Assembly: GCF_008704495.1 (NCBI RefSeq)
Contig: NZ_CP023699.1
Location: 7,750,001 to 7,814,000 of the forward strand
DNA length: 64,000 nt
Reading direction: 5' to 3'
Origin: Streptomyces kanamyceticus
GTDB taxonomy: Bacteria; Actinomycetota; Actinomycetes; Streptomycetales; Streptomycetaceae
Positions 7,756 through 17,133 of the stretch are shown piece after piece. The number at the start of each line of letters is the position of its first letter. The stretch's first letter is position 1. The notes beneath the pieces are model-generated. The model was not told the DNA's origin. It searched no databases and saw nothing but the letters and a program-made list of their open reading frames with translations. Made by a program: the position numbers and the translations under genes.

Positions 7756-9315
7756 CTACAGGGGCAGCCGCCGCAGAGCACCCCTGAGCGCCGAGAGAAA
7801 CCCCGTAGAGGTCCCCCGATCGCGGACAGCGAGCCGAATCCAGTCAGGCCCAAGGCCAGGAAACGTGTCGCCGCGACGGACCGCGAACCCCCCCTCCCGC
7901 AAGCGCTCCCGGACCACCCCCGCCCCCGCCACCCGTACAAGGACGAAGGGCCCCTCCGCAGGCTCCACCACCCGTACCCCCGCAGGCGCCAACTCCGCGA
8001 GTCCGGCGAGGAGATGGGCCCGGTCCGAGGCCACCCGGTGCGCCGCGTGCCCCGCCTCCGCGAGCGCCCGCGGCGTCACGCACGCCTGTGCCGCCGCGAG
8101 CGCGGGCGTGGACACGGGCCACAGCGGCTGCGCCTGCTCCAGCGCCGCGATGGTCTCCGGGGCCGCGAGCACGTAACCGATCCGCAGTCCCGCGAGCCCC
8201 CACGTCTTGGTGAGGCTGCGCAGCACCACGAGGCCGGGCACGTCGGTGCGGCCCGCGAGGGCCTCGCGTTCGCCGGGGACCGCGTCCATGAACGCCTCGT
8301 CCACCACGAGGTGCCGCCCGGGCCGCGCGAGCCCGGCGACGGCGGCCGCGGGGTGCAGCACGGACGTTGGGTTGGTCGGATTGCCGACGACCACGAGGTC
8401 GGCCTCCTCCGGCACCGCCGCCCCGTCGAGCCGGAACCCGTCCGCCTCCCGCAAGAGCACCCGCCCCACCTCGTGCCCCGCGTCCCGCAGCGCCGCCTCC
8501 GGCTCGGTGAACTGCGGGTGCACGACGTAGGGGTGACGGACCTTCAGGGCCCGAGCGATGAGCACGAACGCCTCCGCGGCCCCGGACGTGAGCAGCACCC
8601 GGTCCGGAGTCACCCCGTGGCGTTCCGCCACGGCCCGGCGCGCCTCCCGCCCGTCGGGATACGCGGCGAGGCCGTCGAGCGACGCGTGGATGTGCTCCTT
8701 CAGCCAGGCCGGGGGAGTGCCGGCCCGCACGTTGACCGCCAGATCGGTGAGGCTCGCGCCGTCGTCGCGTACCTCCGCGTCCCCGTGGTGCCGCAGATCG
8801 GGACCGGGACCGGGATCGGGATCGGGAGAGGGAGGCGTATGCATGGGCTCGGGCTCCGTGGATTCGGTGCGGGCGGACGGTTCACCGGGGCGGCTCGCGA
8901 TCGCGCAGGTCGCCATCGCGGGACGCCCGTGCGGCGTCGACTTCCTTTTGGGTACGAGGAGTTCACCACCGGCCCGCAGCGCCGCCGCCTCCGCGACGGA
9001 GGGCGTACCGACGGCCGCGCGGGACCGCGCGGTCGGGTTGGGCACCGGGACCCGGGCCAGTTCCGCCGCCGGGTACGCCACGAGCGGCACCCCGAGCCGC
9101 GCCGCCGCCGCGACGATCCCCGGCTCGTCGGCCTTCGCGTCGACCGTCGCCAGTTCGACGACGGCCCGCAGGGAGAGCCCCGCGTCGCGCACGGCGTCCC
9201 GGACGAGCCCGAGCACCTCCGCCGCGTCGGCGTCCTCACAGGCGCCCACGCCGACGACCAGAGCGGCGGGTGCGGGCACCGGCACCGTACCGGCGGCGAG
9301 GTCGGCGTCGGCCAT
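7756..9315 (-). CDS. cobC: CbiG C-terminal domain fused to CobC-type aminotransferase (Rv2231c family)
   Basis: A two-domain cobalamin protein of 519 aa. Residues about 18-150 form a CbiG/CobE-like domain ('VVGVGACEDADAAEVLGLV', then 'GVPLVAYPAAEL'). About 190-519 is a class I/II PLP aminotransferase of the CobC/CobD type, with 'GNPTNPTSV', 'LVVDEAFMDAV' and the PLP lysine K370 in 'RSLTKTWGLAG'. CobC-type enzymes supply the (R)-1-amino-2-propanol (phosphate) arm of B12. The start at ATG 9315 is chosen for its GAAAGGA ribosome site; the ORF extends to 9375. The domains are joined by a low-complexity Asp/Pro/Gly linker encoded by a hexanucleotide repeat (8804-8832). It is transcribed toward the 7251-7650 palindrome and is separate from the main cob operon. 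Confidence 0.88.
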   Translation of the reverse strand: MADADLAAGTVPVPAPAALVVGVGACEDADAAEVLGLVRDAVRDAGLSLRAVVELATVDAKADEPGIVAAAARLGVPLVAYPAAELARVPVPNPTARSRAAVGTPSVAEAAALRAGGELLVPKRKSTPHGRPAMATCAIASRPGEPSARTESTEPEPMHTPPSPDPDPGPGPDLRHHGDAEVRDDGASLTDLAVNVRAGTPPAWLKEHIHASLDGLAAYPDGREARRAVAERHGVTPDRVLLTSGAAEAFVLIARALKVRHPYVVHPQFTEPEAALRDAGHEVGRVLLREADGFRLDGAAVPEEADLVVVGNPTNPTSVLHPAAAVAGLARPGRHLVVDEAFMDAVPGEREALAGRTDVPGLVVLRSLTKTWGLAGLRIGYVLAAPETIAALEQAQPLWPVSTPALAAAQACVTPRALAEAGHAAHRVASDRAHLLAGLAELAPAGVRVVEPAEGPFVLVRVAGAGVVRERLREGGFAVRRGDTFPGLGPDWIRLAVRDRGTSTGFLSALRGALRRLPL

Positions 9316-9392
9316 GAGCGGTCCTTTCGTACGAAGGGGGTACGGCGGCTGCGGATGTGCGCCGTGGTGGGTCAATCGGTTAGCAAGGTGCC

Positions 9393-10124
9393 ATGGCGGT
9401 GTTCGTGGCGCTCGGCGCCTTCCTCATGACGCTGGTGGGCGGCTGGACGGCCCAGCGGGTCACCGACCGGCGCCACCTCGTCCTGGGACTCGCGGGCGGC
9501 CTGATGCTCGGCGTGGTCGGGCTCGACCTGCTGCCGGAGGCGCTGGAGGCCGCTGGCGGGCCCGTGTTCGGCGTCCCCGCGGCCCTGCTCCTGTTCGTGG
9601 CGGGCTTCCTCGTCGCCCATCTGGTCGAACACCTGCTCGCGGGCCGCCACGCCGCCCACGGCGCCGACGAGCACGCGAACGGCCGGGTCCCCGAGGTGGG
9701 GCTCACGGCGGCCGCCGCGATGGTCGGGCACAGCGTCATGGACGGCGTCGCGATCGGCGCGGCCTTCCAGGTCGGCGGCGGCATGGGCGTGGCCGTGGCG
9801 CTGGCCGTCATCGCCCATGACTTCGCCGACGGCTTCAACACGTACACGATCACCAGCCTGTACGGGAACGCCCGCCGCAAGGCCCTCGCGATGCTGTTCG
9901 CGGACGCGGCGGCCCCGGTGGTGGGCGCCGCGTCGACGCTCCTGTTCACCATTCCGGAGCAACTGCTCGGCGGCTATCTCGGCTTCTTCGGCGGCGCGCT
10001 GCTCTATCTGGCCGCCGCCGAGATCCTGCCCGAGGCGCACCACGACCACCCGGCCCGCTCGACCCTGCTGTGCACGGTGGCGGGCGCCGCCTTCATCTGG
10101 CTGGTGGTGGGCCTCGCGGGCTGA
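9393..10124 (+). CDS. ZIP family metal transporter
   Basis: A 243-aa integral membrane protein with about eight hydrophobic segments. ZIP signatures are clear: 'GHSVMDGVAIG' (about residues 112-122) and 'IAHDFADGFNTYT' (about 139-151) supply the binuclear metal site, and a His-rich loop 'GRHAAHGADEH' (about 87-97) lies between segments. Members move Zn, Fe, Mn or Co into the cytoplasm. It is divergent from cobC (77-base gap) and convergent with cobB (32-base gap), so cobalt supply for B12 is an attractive inference, but metal choice cannot be read from sequence. No B12 riboswitch was recognised in its short leader. Confidence 0.85.
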   Translation: MAVFVALGAFLMTLVGGWTAQRVTDRRHLVLGLAGGLMLGVVGLDLLPEALEAAGGPVFGVPAALLLFVAGFLVAHLVEHLLAGRHAAHGADEHANGRVPEVGLTAAAAMVGHSVMDGVAIGAAFQVGGGMGVAVALAVIAHDFADGFNTYTITSLYGNARRKALAMLFADAAAPVVGAASTLLFTIPEQLLGGYLGFFGGALLYLAAAEILPEAHHDHPARSTLLCTVAGAAFIWLVVGLAG

Positions 10125-10156
10125 ACCACGAGGGCCGGTACGACCGGTGCGTACGG

Positions 10157-11575
10157 TCACGTCGCGCATCTCTCGACGAACCGGCGTGCGATGCCCGGCT
10201 CCGCCGCCCAGTGCGTGTGCAGATAGCTGGCGTGCACGTTCTGCCGCACGAAGCCCTCGACGCGCCGCTCGGGCTGGTGCAGGCCCCAGGCGGGGGACTC
10301 CCCGGCCCCGGGTTCCACGACCGTGCGGTGGAACTCGTGCCCCCGCATCCTGGTCCCCGCCACCGCGAGCACGCTGTCCGACACGGCGACCGCGTCCCGG
10401 TACCCGAGCGTCAAACGCTCCGACATCCGCGCGTCGGCGTCGAGCACCCCGCACATCGGCTTCCCGTCCAGCTCGCGGGAGAGGTAGAGCAGCCCCGCGC
10501 ACTCGGCGGCCACCGGCGCCCCGGAGAACGCAAGGGAGGCCACCGCCTTCCTGAGCGGCTCGTTCGCCGACAACTCGGGCGCGTACACCTCGGGAAAGCC
10601 ACCACCGATCACCAACCCGGCGGTTCCGTCGGGCAGTTGCTCGTCATGGAGAGGATCGAAGGGCACGACCTCGGCCCCGGCGGCGCGCAACAGCTCCGTA
10701 TGCTCGGCATACGAAAAACTGAACGCGGCCCCACCGGCAACGGCGACAACTGGCTTGTACCCAGCCCGTCCGGCGGAACTTTCAGCCTGCTCGGCGGGAA
10801 TCTCAGCCCGTCCGGCGTTTGAGGACGAACTCGGCGAAGCCGGTGATGACACCAGCCCCGGCGACCACGCCACCCCCGGCAGGCCCGGCGCCGACCGAGC
10901 AAGCGCGAGAAGAGCGTCCAGGTCGCAACCGCCCCGTACCCGCGAGGCCAACGCCGCCACGGACTCCACCGCATCAGCCCGCCGCTCGGCAACAGGCACG
11001 AGCCCAAGGTGCCGAGAGGGAGCCCGGACCTCACTCACCCGGCGCAACGCGCCGAGCACCGGTACCCCGGACTCCTCCAGCGCCTCCCGAAGAAGCGCCT
11101 CGTGCCGGTCCGAGCCGACCTTGTTGAGGATGACGCCCGCGACCCGCACCTCGGGGTCCCACGAGGCGAAGCCGTGCACGAGCGCCGCCACGGACCGCGA
11201 CTGCGACGACGCGTCGACGACCAGGACGACCGGCGCCCGCAGCAGCTTGGCGACATGCGCCGTGGAGGCCAGTTCGCCCTGCCCCGCGGCCCCGTCGTAC
11301 ATCCCCATCACGCCCTCGACCACGGCGATGTCGCACCCGGCCGCCCCGTGCGCGAACAGCGGCGCGACCAGGTCGGGCCCGCACAGGTACGCGTCGAGGT
11401 TGCGTCCTGGCCGCCCGGTGGCGAGCGCGTGATAGCCGGGGTCGATGTAGTCGGGCCCGACCTTGTGCGGGGAGACGGCGAGCCCGGCGGCCGCGAACGC
11501 GGCCATCAGGCCCGTCGCGACGGTCGTCTTGCCGCTGCCCGACGACGGCGCCGCGATGACGAGGCGAGCTACCAC
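10157..11575 (-). CDS. cobB: cobyrinate a,c-diamide synthase
   Basis: ATP- and glutamine-dependent amidation of the a and c side chains of (hydrogeno)cobyrinate. 472 aa. The N-terminal P-loop domain has 'SSGSGKTT' (about 11-18) and 'KVGPDYIDPGYH'. The C-terminal class I glutamine amidotransferase has 'GGGFPEVY', the nucleophile cysteine in 'AAECAGLLYL' and a late 'HTHW' histidine. The GTG start at 11575 overlaps cobO by seven bases. Oddly, the linker between domains (about residues 245-280) is Ser/Ala-rich and is encoded by a dispersed Streptomyces repeat. It is the last gene of the cbiB-cobQ-chlID-cobO-cobB operon. Confidence 0.95.
   Translation of the reverse strand: MVARLVIAAPSSGSGKTTVATGLMAAFAAAGLAVSPHKVGPDYIDPGYHALATGRPGRNLDAYLCGPDLVAPLFAHGAAGCDIAVVEGVMGMYDGAAGQGELASTAHVAKLLRAPVVLVVDASSQSRSVAALVHGFASWDPEVRVAGVILNKVGSDRHEALLREALEESGVPVLGALRRVSEVRAPSRHLGLVPVAERRADAVESVAALASRVRGGCDLDALLALARSAPGLPGVAWSPGLVSSPASPSSSSNAGRAEIPAEQAESSAGRAGYKPVVAVAGGAAFSFSYAEHTELLRAAGAEVVPFDPLHDEQLPDGTAGLVIGGGFPEVYAPELSANEPLRKAVASLAFSGAPVAAECAGLLYLSRELDGKPMCGVLDADARMSERLTLGYRDAVAVSDSVLAVAGTRMRGHEFHRTVVEPGAGESPAWGLHQPERRVEGFVRQNVHASYLHTHWAAEPGIARRFVERCAT
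10762..10830. repeat. Streptomyces dispersed repeat inside cobB
   Basis: The 14-mer CAGCCCGTCCGGCG occurs twice (10762-10775 and 10804-10817); the second is followed by TTTGAGGACGA. From memory, this phrase is a common intergenic repeat in Streptomyces. Here it lies in frame in the linker between the two CobB domains, so it is translated. Confidence 0.7.
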
Positions 11576-12177
11576 TCGATGCCCCTCTGGCCCTTCTGCC
11601 CGGCGTCCATCGGGTGCTTGACCTTGGACATGTCGGTCACCAGGTCGGCGAAGTCGACGAGCTGCTGGGGCGCGTTGCGCCCTGTGATGACCACGTGCTG
11701 GGTGCCGGGGCGGTTCCGGAGGACCTCCACGACCTCGGCCGGGTCGATCCAGCCCCAGTGCATCGGGTAGGCGAACTCGTCGAGGACGTAGAGCTTGTAC
11801 GTCTCGGCGGCGAGGTCGCGCTTGACCTGCTCCCAGCCCTCACGCGCCTTGTCCTCGTTGGTCAACTCGCCCTCGGCGGGGGCGCGTTGGATCCACGACC
11901 AGCCCTCGCCCATCTTGTGCCAGTCGACCGTGCCGCCCTCGCCGGAGGCCCCGAGGACCTTCAGCGCGTTCTCCTCGCCGACCTTCCACTTCGCCGACTT
12001 CACGAACTGGAAGACGCCGATCGGCCACCCCTGATTCCAGGCGCGCAGCGCGAGCCCGAACGCGGCGGTCGACTTGCCCTTGCCGATGCCCGTGTGGACG
12101 AAGACGAGCGGGCGGTTGCGGCGCTGGCGCGTCGTGAGTCCGTCGTCCGGTACGACGCTCGGCTGTCCCTGCGGCAT
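11569..12177 (-). CDS. cobO: cob(I)yrinic acid a,c-diamide adenosyltransferase
   Basis: Transfers the 5'-deoxyadenosyl group from ATP to cobalt of the corrinoid. It is a 202-aa BtuR/CobA/CobO-type enzyme: the P-loop 'GIGKGKST' is at residues 30-37, 'GVFQFVKSAKWKVGEENAL' and 'LYVLDEFAYPMHWGWID' are the conserved family blocks, and the tail ends 'KHPMDAGQKGQRGIEW'. The ATG at 12177 overlaps the chlID stop by one base (TAATG), indicating coupled translation. It acts in the cytoplasm between a,c-diamide formation (CobB, encoded just downstream) and the later amidations (CobQ). Confidence 0.97.
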   Translation of the reverse strand: MPQGQPSVVPDDGLTTRQRRNRPLVFVHTGIGKGKSTAAFGLALRAWNQGWPIGVFQFVKSAKWKVGEENALKVLGASGEGGTVDWHKMGEGWSWIQRAPAEGELTNEDKAREGWEQVKRDLAAETYKLYVLDEFAYPMHWGWIDPAEVVEVLRNRPGTQHVVITGRNAPQQLVDFADLVTDMSKVKHPMDAGQKGQRGIEW

Positions 12178-14258
12178 TAAGCGGCCCTCCTCGAAGGCGA
12201 GTTCATTCCCTGTACGTCCTTGACGAGTCCGGCGATCGAATCCGCCCGCAGCTCGTCGAGGGTGACGGCGGTGCCGCCGAGCTCGCCCGCCAACTGGGCC
12301 GCGAGGCCCAGGCGTACGAAGCCCGACTCGCAGTCGACGACCACCGAGGCGACCCCGTCGGCCGCGAACAGCCGCGCCGCGCGCCCGGCTTGGGCCACCG
12401 GCTCGACCCCTCCGGTCGCCCGCCCGTCCGTCACCACGACCACCAGCGGCCGCCGCGCGGCGTCCCTCAGCCGCTCGACACGCAGCACGTCGTGCGCCTT
12501 CAACAGCCCGGCGGCCAGTGGAGTGCGGCCGCCCGTGGGCAGCGATTCGAGGCGGGCCGCAGCCGCGTCCACCGACGACGTCGGCGGCAGCGCCACCTCG
12601 GCCTCGGCGCCCCGGAACGTCACGAGCCCCACCTTGTCGCGCCGCTGGTAGGCGTCCAGGAGGAGCGAGAGCACGGCGCCCTTGACGGCGCTCATCCGCT
12701 GCCGCGCCGCCATCGACCCGGAGGCGTCCACGACGAACAGCACGAGATTGCCCTCGCGCCCCTCCCGCGTCGCCTGCCGCAGGTCGTCACGGCGTACGAC
12801 GAGTCCGGTGCCGGAGCGTCCGCGCGCCCTCTGGTGCGGGGCCGCCGCCTGCACGGTCGCCGCCAAGTGCAGCTTGGTCAGGGCGCCTTGAGGGCGTCGA
12901 GAACCCGTCGTACGGCCGTGTTCGGTGCGCGCGCGTGAGCGTCGACCCGCCGCGCCCTCGCCGATGCCGGGCACGCTCAGCATCTTCGTGCGGAACGGCT
13001 CGGCGGCGCGCACCGCCTGCTGCTCGCCCGCGCCGCCGGGCGCCGGGGCGGGCGTCTCGTCCTGCCCCTGGTCCTCGCCCGAGTTCCCGCTCTCGTTCCC
13101 GTTCTCGCCCTGGTTCTGGGAGGGCAGTTCGGGGGAGTCGGGTCCGTCCCCCGCCGGGGGCTTTCCGCCGCCTCCGTCGGGCCCGTCCGGGTCGGGGTCG
13201 TCGTCGCCGTCGGGGGAGCCGCCGCCATCGGGCTCGGGCGCCTCGTCCTCGCGCGCCTCCTCCAGCGTCTCGTCCAGCTTGTCCTCGTCGAGGCCCGGCG
13301 CGTCGAAGGGGTTGCGGCGCCTGCGGTGCGGCAGCGCCAGGAGCGCGGCCTGGCGCACGTCCTCGCTCAGCACGTCGGTGCGGCCCGCCCACGCGGCAAG
13401 CGCCGTCGCGGTGCGCGCCATCACGATGTCCGCGCGCATCCCGTCCACCTCGAACGCCGCGCAGGTCGCCGCGATCTGCCGCAACGCTCCGTCACCCAGG
13501 GTCACTTGGGGGAGCAGCGCACGCGCGGCCACGACCCGCTCGCGCAGTGCGCTCTCGTCGTCGTACCAGCGCCCCGCGAAGCCCTCGGGGTCGTCGTCGT
13601 ACGCGAGCCTGCGCCGGACCACCTCGACGCGCTGGTCCGTCTCCCGGGAGGCGGCCACCTCGACGGTGAGGCCGAACCGGTCGAGCAACTGCGGCCGCAG
13701 CTCGCCCTCTTCGGGGTTCATGGTGCCGACGAGCAGGAAGCGGGCGGCGTGCCGGACTGACACGCCTTCGCGCTCCACGTACGAGGCGCCCATCGCGGCG
13801 GCGTCCAGGAGCAGGTCGACCAGGTGGTCGTGGAGGAGATTGACCTCGTCGACGTAGAGGATGCCGCGGTGCGCGTCGGCGAGCAGTCCGGGTTCGAACG
13901 CCTTGACGCCCTCGGCGAGCGCCCGCTCGATGTCGAGGGCGCCGACGAGCCGGTCCTCGGAGGCGCCGACGGGCAGTTCGACCATCCGCGCGGGCCGCGC
14001 GGTGGCGCCGCCCGCGTCGTGCGGTCCGTCGGGGCAGTTCGGGTCGGCGGCCGCGGGATCGCACGAGAAGCGGCACCCGGCGACGACCGGCACCTCGGGA
14101 AGGAGCGCCGAGAGCGCGCGCACGGCGGTGGACTTGGCGGTGCCCTTCTCACCCCGTACGAGCACGCCGCCGACGGCGGGCGATACGGCGTTCAGCAAGA
14201 GCGCGAGCCGCAGGTCGTCCTGCCCGACGAGGGCGGTGAACGGATACGGGGTACTCAC
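12177..14258 (-). CDS. fused ChlI/ChlD-type metal chelatase ATPase (cobaltochelatase subunit)
   Basis: A 693-aa AAA+ and VWA protein. The N-terminal ChlI/BchI-like ATPase has Walker A 'GEKGTAKST' (residues 36-44) and a Walker B region '[11 protein letters not shown]'. An acidic, Pro/Gly/Asn-rich hinge covers about 325-420. The C-terminal VWA domain has MIDAS 'DASGSM' near 509-514, plus 'TDGRATGG'. Such fusions act with a large CobN or ChlH subunit; inside a B12 operon the metal is most likely cobalt, with CobN encoded elsewhere (none is in the window). The start at GTG 14258 has AAGGAGG upstream and overlaps the cobQ stop (GTGA); the ORF is open further upstream, to 14564. A magnesium chelatase role is unlikely in a non-photosynthetic actinomycete. 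Confidence 0.9.
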   Translation of the reverse strand: MSTPYPFTALVGQDDLRLALLLNAVSPAVGGVLVRGEKGTAKSTAVRALSALLPEVPVVAGCRFSCDPAAADPNCPDGPHDAGGATARPARMVELPVGASEDRLVGALDIERALAEGVKAFEPGLLADAHRGILYVDEVNLLHDHLVDLLLDAAAMGASYVEREGVSVRHAARFLLVGTMNPEEGELRPQLLDRFGLTVEVAASRETDQRVEVVRRRLAYDDDPEGFAGRWYDDESALRERVVAARALLPQVTLGDGALRQIAATCAAFEVDGMRADIVMARTATALAAWAGRTDVLSEDVRQAALLALPHRRRRNPFDAPGLDEDKLDETLEEAREDEAPEPDGGGSPDGDDDPDPDGPDGGGGKPPAGDGPDSPELPSQNQGENGNESGNSGEDQGQDETPAPAPGGAGEQQAVRAAEPFRTKMLSVPGIGEGAAGRRSRARTEHGRTTGSRRPQGALTKLHLAATVQAAAPHQRARGRSGTGLVVRRDDLRQATREGREGNLVLFVVDASGSMAARQRMSAVKGAVLSLLLDAYQRRDKVGLVTFRGAEAEVALPPTSSVDAAAARLESLPTGGRTPLAAGLLKAHDVLRVERLRDAARRPLVVVVTDGRATGGVEPVAQAGRAARLFAADGVASVVVDCESGFVRLGLAAQLAGELGGTAVTLDELRADSIAGLVKDVQGMNSPSRRAA

Positions 14259-15820
14259 AGAGCCTCCTTGGTACGTTCTGGTGTTGCTGACGGCGCTGGT
14301 GTTGGTGCGGGTGCCGCGGGCGCCCCCGGTGGAATGAACGGCAGACCCGTCGGCACCCCCTTCTCGATCAGGCCCAACAGCGCGTCCGTGTCCGCGTGTT
14401 CTTCGATCAGATCGCCGAGCAGGTCGAGCTGTTCCTCGCGCAGTACGCCGAAGCTCGTGTCGGGCGCGGGCACGAAGCGCCGTCCGGCCGCGCGCGCCAC
14501 CTCGGTCAGGAACCGGCGCCGGAACGCGTCGCTCTCCAGCGACCCGTGCCAGTGCGTGCCCCACACCTCGCCGACCCGGCAGCCGTCCAAGAAGGCTTCC
14601 CCGCCGAGGACTTGGGCCACGCCATGGTGGATCTCGTATCCCTCGACGCGCTCCCCGAGTGCTTCACCCACCGGCCGAGCGAGGGTCTTCTCCCGGGCGA
14701 ACCGCACGCGTACGGGCAGCAGCCCGAGCCCGTCCACGGATCCCGCCCGCGACTCGACCTCGTCCTCGATGTACTCGCCGAGCACCTGGAAGCCACCGCA
14801 GATCCCGAGCACGGGGCGCCCCTCGGCGGCCCGGCGCGCCAGGGCCGCGGCGAGCCCCCGCTCGCGCAGCCACTCCAGGGCGCGCACGGTGCCGCGCGTG
14901 CCGGGCACGACCACGAGGTCGGCGTCGACGAGTTCCTCGGCCCGGTCCACGAACCGCACCACGACACCCGGTTCGGCGGCGAGCGCGTCCACGTCCGTGA
15001 AGTTGGACATCAGTGGCACGGCGCAGACAGCGACCCGCAGCACGTCGTCGCCGACCGGCGGCGCGACCACGGACTCCCGGACGGCGCCGCGCAGGGACAC
15101 CCGCAGGCCGTCCTCCTCGTCGATGCCGAGCCCGTGCTGGAACGGCAGCACGCCGTACGTACGCCGCCCGGTCAGGCCGCGCAGCATGTCGAGCCCGGGT
15201 TCGAGCAGCGAGACGTCCCCGCGGAACTTGTTCACCAGGTACCCCGCGACCAGCTCCTGGTCCTCGGCGCTCAGCAGCGCCGTGGTCCCGAAGAAGGACG
15301 CGAAGACCCCGCCCCTGTCGATGTCGCCGACCACCAGGACGGGGAAGCGGGCGGCCCGCGCGATCCCCATGTTCACGATGTCCGTGCGCCGCAGGTTGAT
15401 CTCGGCGGGGCTGCCCGCGCCCTCACAGATCACGGCGTCGTACGTGCTCCGGAGCTCATCGAGGCATCCCACGACGGTCTCCAAGAGCGCCGCCTGGCGC
15501 CCCCCGTGGTAGCCGCGCGCGCTCATCTCGCCCACCGGCTTGCCCATGAGGACGACCTGGCTGGAGCGGTCGCTGCCCGGCTTGAGCAGCACCGGGTTCA
15601 TCAGCGCGCTCGGCTCCACCCGCGCGGCCTGCGCCTGCATGGCCTGCGCACGCCCGATCTCGGCGCCTTCGTGCGTGACGAAGGAGTTGAGGGACATGTT
15701 CTGCGCCTTGAAGGGCGCGACGGACACGCCCTTGCGCGTCAGCCACCGGCAGATCCCGGCGGTGACGACGCTCTTGCCCGCGTCCGACGTGGTCCCCGCG
15801 ACCAGCAGCCCGCCGCTCAT
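14255..15820 (-). CDS. cobQ: cobyric acid synthase
   Basis: Glutamine-dependent amidation of side chains b, d, e and g of adenosylcobyrinate a,c-diamide, giving cobyric acid. 521 aa. The N-terminal dethiobiotin-synthetase-like ATPase has '[10 protein letters not shown]' (about 8-17) and '[11 protein letters not shown]'; the C-terminal glutamine amidotransferase has its cysteine in '[12 protein letters not shown]' (about C341) and a late histidine in '[10 protein letters not shown]'. The start at ATG 15820 overlaps the cbiB stop (ATGA). The C-terminus has a Pro/Ala-rich tail (about 485-515) not needed for catalysis. Second gene of the riboswitch-controlled operon. Confidence 0.97.
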   Translation of the reverse strand: MSGGLLVAGTTSDAGKSVVTAGICRWLTRKGVSVAPFKAQNMSLNSFVTHEGAEIGRAQAMQAQAARVEPSALMNPVLLKPGSDRSSQVVLMGKPVGEMSARGYHGGRQAALLETVVGCLDELRSTYDAVICEGAGSPAEINLRRTDIVNMGIARAARFPVLVVGDIDRGGVFASFFGTTALLSAEDQELVAGYLVNKFRGDVSLLEPGLDMLRGLTGRRTYGVLPFQHGLGIDEEDGLRVSLRGAVRESVVAPPVGDDVLRVAVCAVPLMSNFTDVDALAAEPGVVVRFVDRAEELVDADLVVVPGTRGTVRALEWLRERGLAAALARRAAEGRPVLGICGGFQVLGEYIEDEVESRAGSVDGLGLLPVRVRFAREKTLARPVGEALGERVEGYEIHHGVAQVLGGEAFLDGCRVGEVWGTHWHGSLESDAFRRRFLTEVARAAGRRFVPAPDTSFGVLREEQLDLLGDLIEEHADTDALLGLIEKGVPTGLPFIPPGAPAAPAPTPAPSATPERTKEAL

Positions 15821-16755
15821 GCGTCTCTCCGTTTCCGCCGGGCGGCCGCCACCGCGACCCCCAGCGCCAGCCAGCTCACCCGTCGAGAGAGCCGCACGGC
15901 CCGCTCGATGTCCGGGACCCGTACGGCACGCCCGGTCGCGTTCAGAACAGGACGGTGCTCGACCCGCCCCGCGTACGAGAGCGTCCCACCGAGCCGTACG
16001 CCGAGGGCCCCGGCGAAGGACGCCTCGACGGGCCCCGCGTTGGGACTGGGATGCTTCGCGGCGTCCGCGCGCCAGGCCCGCAGCGCGCCGCGCGGCGAGT
16101 CGCCCGCGAGCGTCGCGAGGACGGCGGTCAGCCGGGCCCCGGGCCATCCCATGACGTCGTCGGCCCGGGCGGAAGCCCACCCGTACCGCCGGTACTTGGG
16201 CGACTTGTGCCCGACCATCGCGTCGAGCGTGTTCACGGCGCGGAAGGCGACGAGCCCCGGCACCCCGCCGAGCGCCCCCCACACCAGGGCCCCCACCACG
16301 GCGTCCGAGGTGTTCTCCGCGACGGACTCCACCACGGCCCGCGCGATCCCGTCGGCGTCGAGCGCCTGCGGATCCCGCCCGCACAGGTGCGGCAGCCGCT
16401 CCCGCGCGACCTCGATGTCCCCGGCCTCCAGAGCCCCGCCGACGGCCCGCGCCTCACGCCCGAGCGAGGTCCCGCCGACCACGGCCCAGGTCGCGGCGGC
16501 CGTCAGCGCGACGGATCCGGCAGGTGAACGGCGTACGAGGGAAGAGGCGAGCGCGGCGGCACCCGCGGCGCCACCGGCGCACACCATGGCGTGCAACGCG
16601 CCCCACCCGCGGTGGTCGCGCCACAGCACCCGCTCGACGGCACCCGCCGCACGCCCGAACGCGGCGACCGGATGGCCCCGGCGCGGATCGCCGAGCAGCA
16701 GGTCGCCGATGAGACCGGCGGCGGCGCCGTACGCGAAGTCGCGATCGGCACTCAC
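15817..16755 (-). CDS. cbiB: adenosylcobinamide-phosphate synthase
   Basis: Attaches the aminopropanol arm to adenosylcobyric acid; the product enters nucleotide-loop assembly. It is an integral membrane protein with several hydrophobic segments. The family blocks are present: '[19 protein letters not shown]', '[18 protein letters not shown]', '[20 protein letters not shown]' and '[20 protein letters not shown]'. The frame is open to a GTG at 16845, but the GTG at 16755 gives 312 aa and a normal family N-terminus, and leaves more leader after the riboswitch. Neither start has a strong ribosome site, so the choice is tentative. First gene of the operon; cobQ overlaps its stop. Confidence 0.9.
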   Translation of the reverse strand: MSADRDFAYGAAAGLIGDLLLGDPRRGHPVAAFGRAAGAVERVLWRDHRGWGALHAMVCAGGAAGAAALASSLVRRSPAGSVALTAAATWAVVGGTSLGREARAVGGALEAGDIEVARERLPHLCGRDPQALDADGIARAVVESVAENTSDAVVGALVWGALGGVPGLVAFRAVNTLDAMVGHKSPKYRRYGWASARADDVMGWPGARLTAVLATLAGDSPRGALRAWRADAAKHPSPNAGPVEASFAGALGVRLGGTLSYAGRVEHRPVLNATGRAVRVPDIERAVRLSRRVSWLALGVAVAAARRKRRDA

Positions 16756-16879
16756 GGGGGTCAGCCGGTCGCCGTGCCGAGGAGCTGACTCGTACTCGGA
16801 AGGGGAACCGGCAAGGGGCGGCCGCGCATGGCGATATGTCCTCACTCAGGGTGTCCGCGCCCTGGTTCGACGTGATGCG

Positions 16880-17045
16880 GCGGCGCGAGTTCCTGGCTTC
16901 CGGGGAGGTCGCTCCCCGATGACAGTGGCGGGACCGCGCCGGATTCGCACCGGCTTCCTCACCTGCCGCCGTAGTTGGCCCCGGCAGTCCACCACGCCCC
17001 GCGAACGCCCGTCAACTCGCCGTTGACCTGCGGCGGGAGACTGTG
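16880..17045 (-). promoter_or_regulatory. cobalamin (B12) riboswitch
   Basis: On the minus strand the core reads AAGCCGGTGCGAATCCGGC followed by GCGGTCCCGCCACTGTC (16956 down to 16921), a classic adenosylcobalamin riboswitch core. A later AAGCCAGGAACTC (16899-16887) is the conserved 3' part. It precedes cbiB by 125 bases or more (35 if the 16845 start is used), and should shut down cbiB-cobQ-chlID-cobO-cobB when B12 is plentiful. The outer boundaries are approximate. Confidence 0.92.
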
Positions 17046-17063
17046 CGGAGCCCCACACACGAC

Positions 17064-17103
17064 GGTGGGGTGCGGGACGCATACGCACGTCCCGCACCCC
17101 ACC
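17064..17103. terminator. Strong hairpin terminator after the pitH2 operon
   Basis: A perfect 16-bp stem (17064-17079 with 17088-17103) and an 8-base loop. It lies 30 bases downstream of the last pitH2-operon gene (minus strand) and just before the B12 riboswitch, so it insulates the two transcripts. There is no U-tract, as usual in high-GC terminators. Confidence 0.85.
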
Positions 17104-17133
17104 GGTGAAGCTGTCGTCAGGCTCGGACGAGGC

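Noticed and set aside
14396..17026. 876-aa plus-strand open frame opposite cobQ/cbiB and the riboswitch
   Set aside because: Low-complexity His/Arg/Glu composition, no domains; the opposite strand carries the B12 operon.
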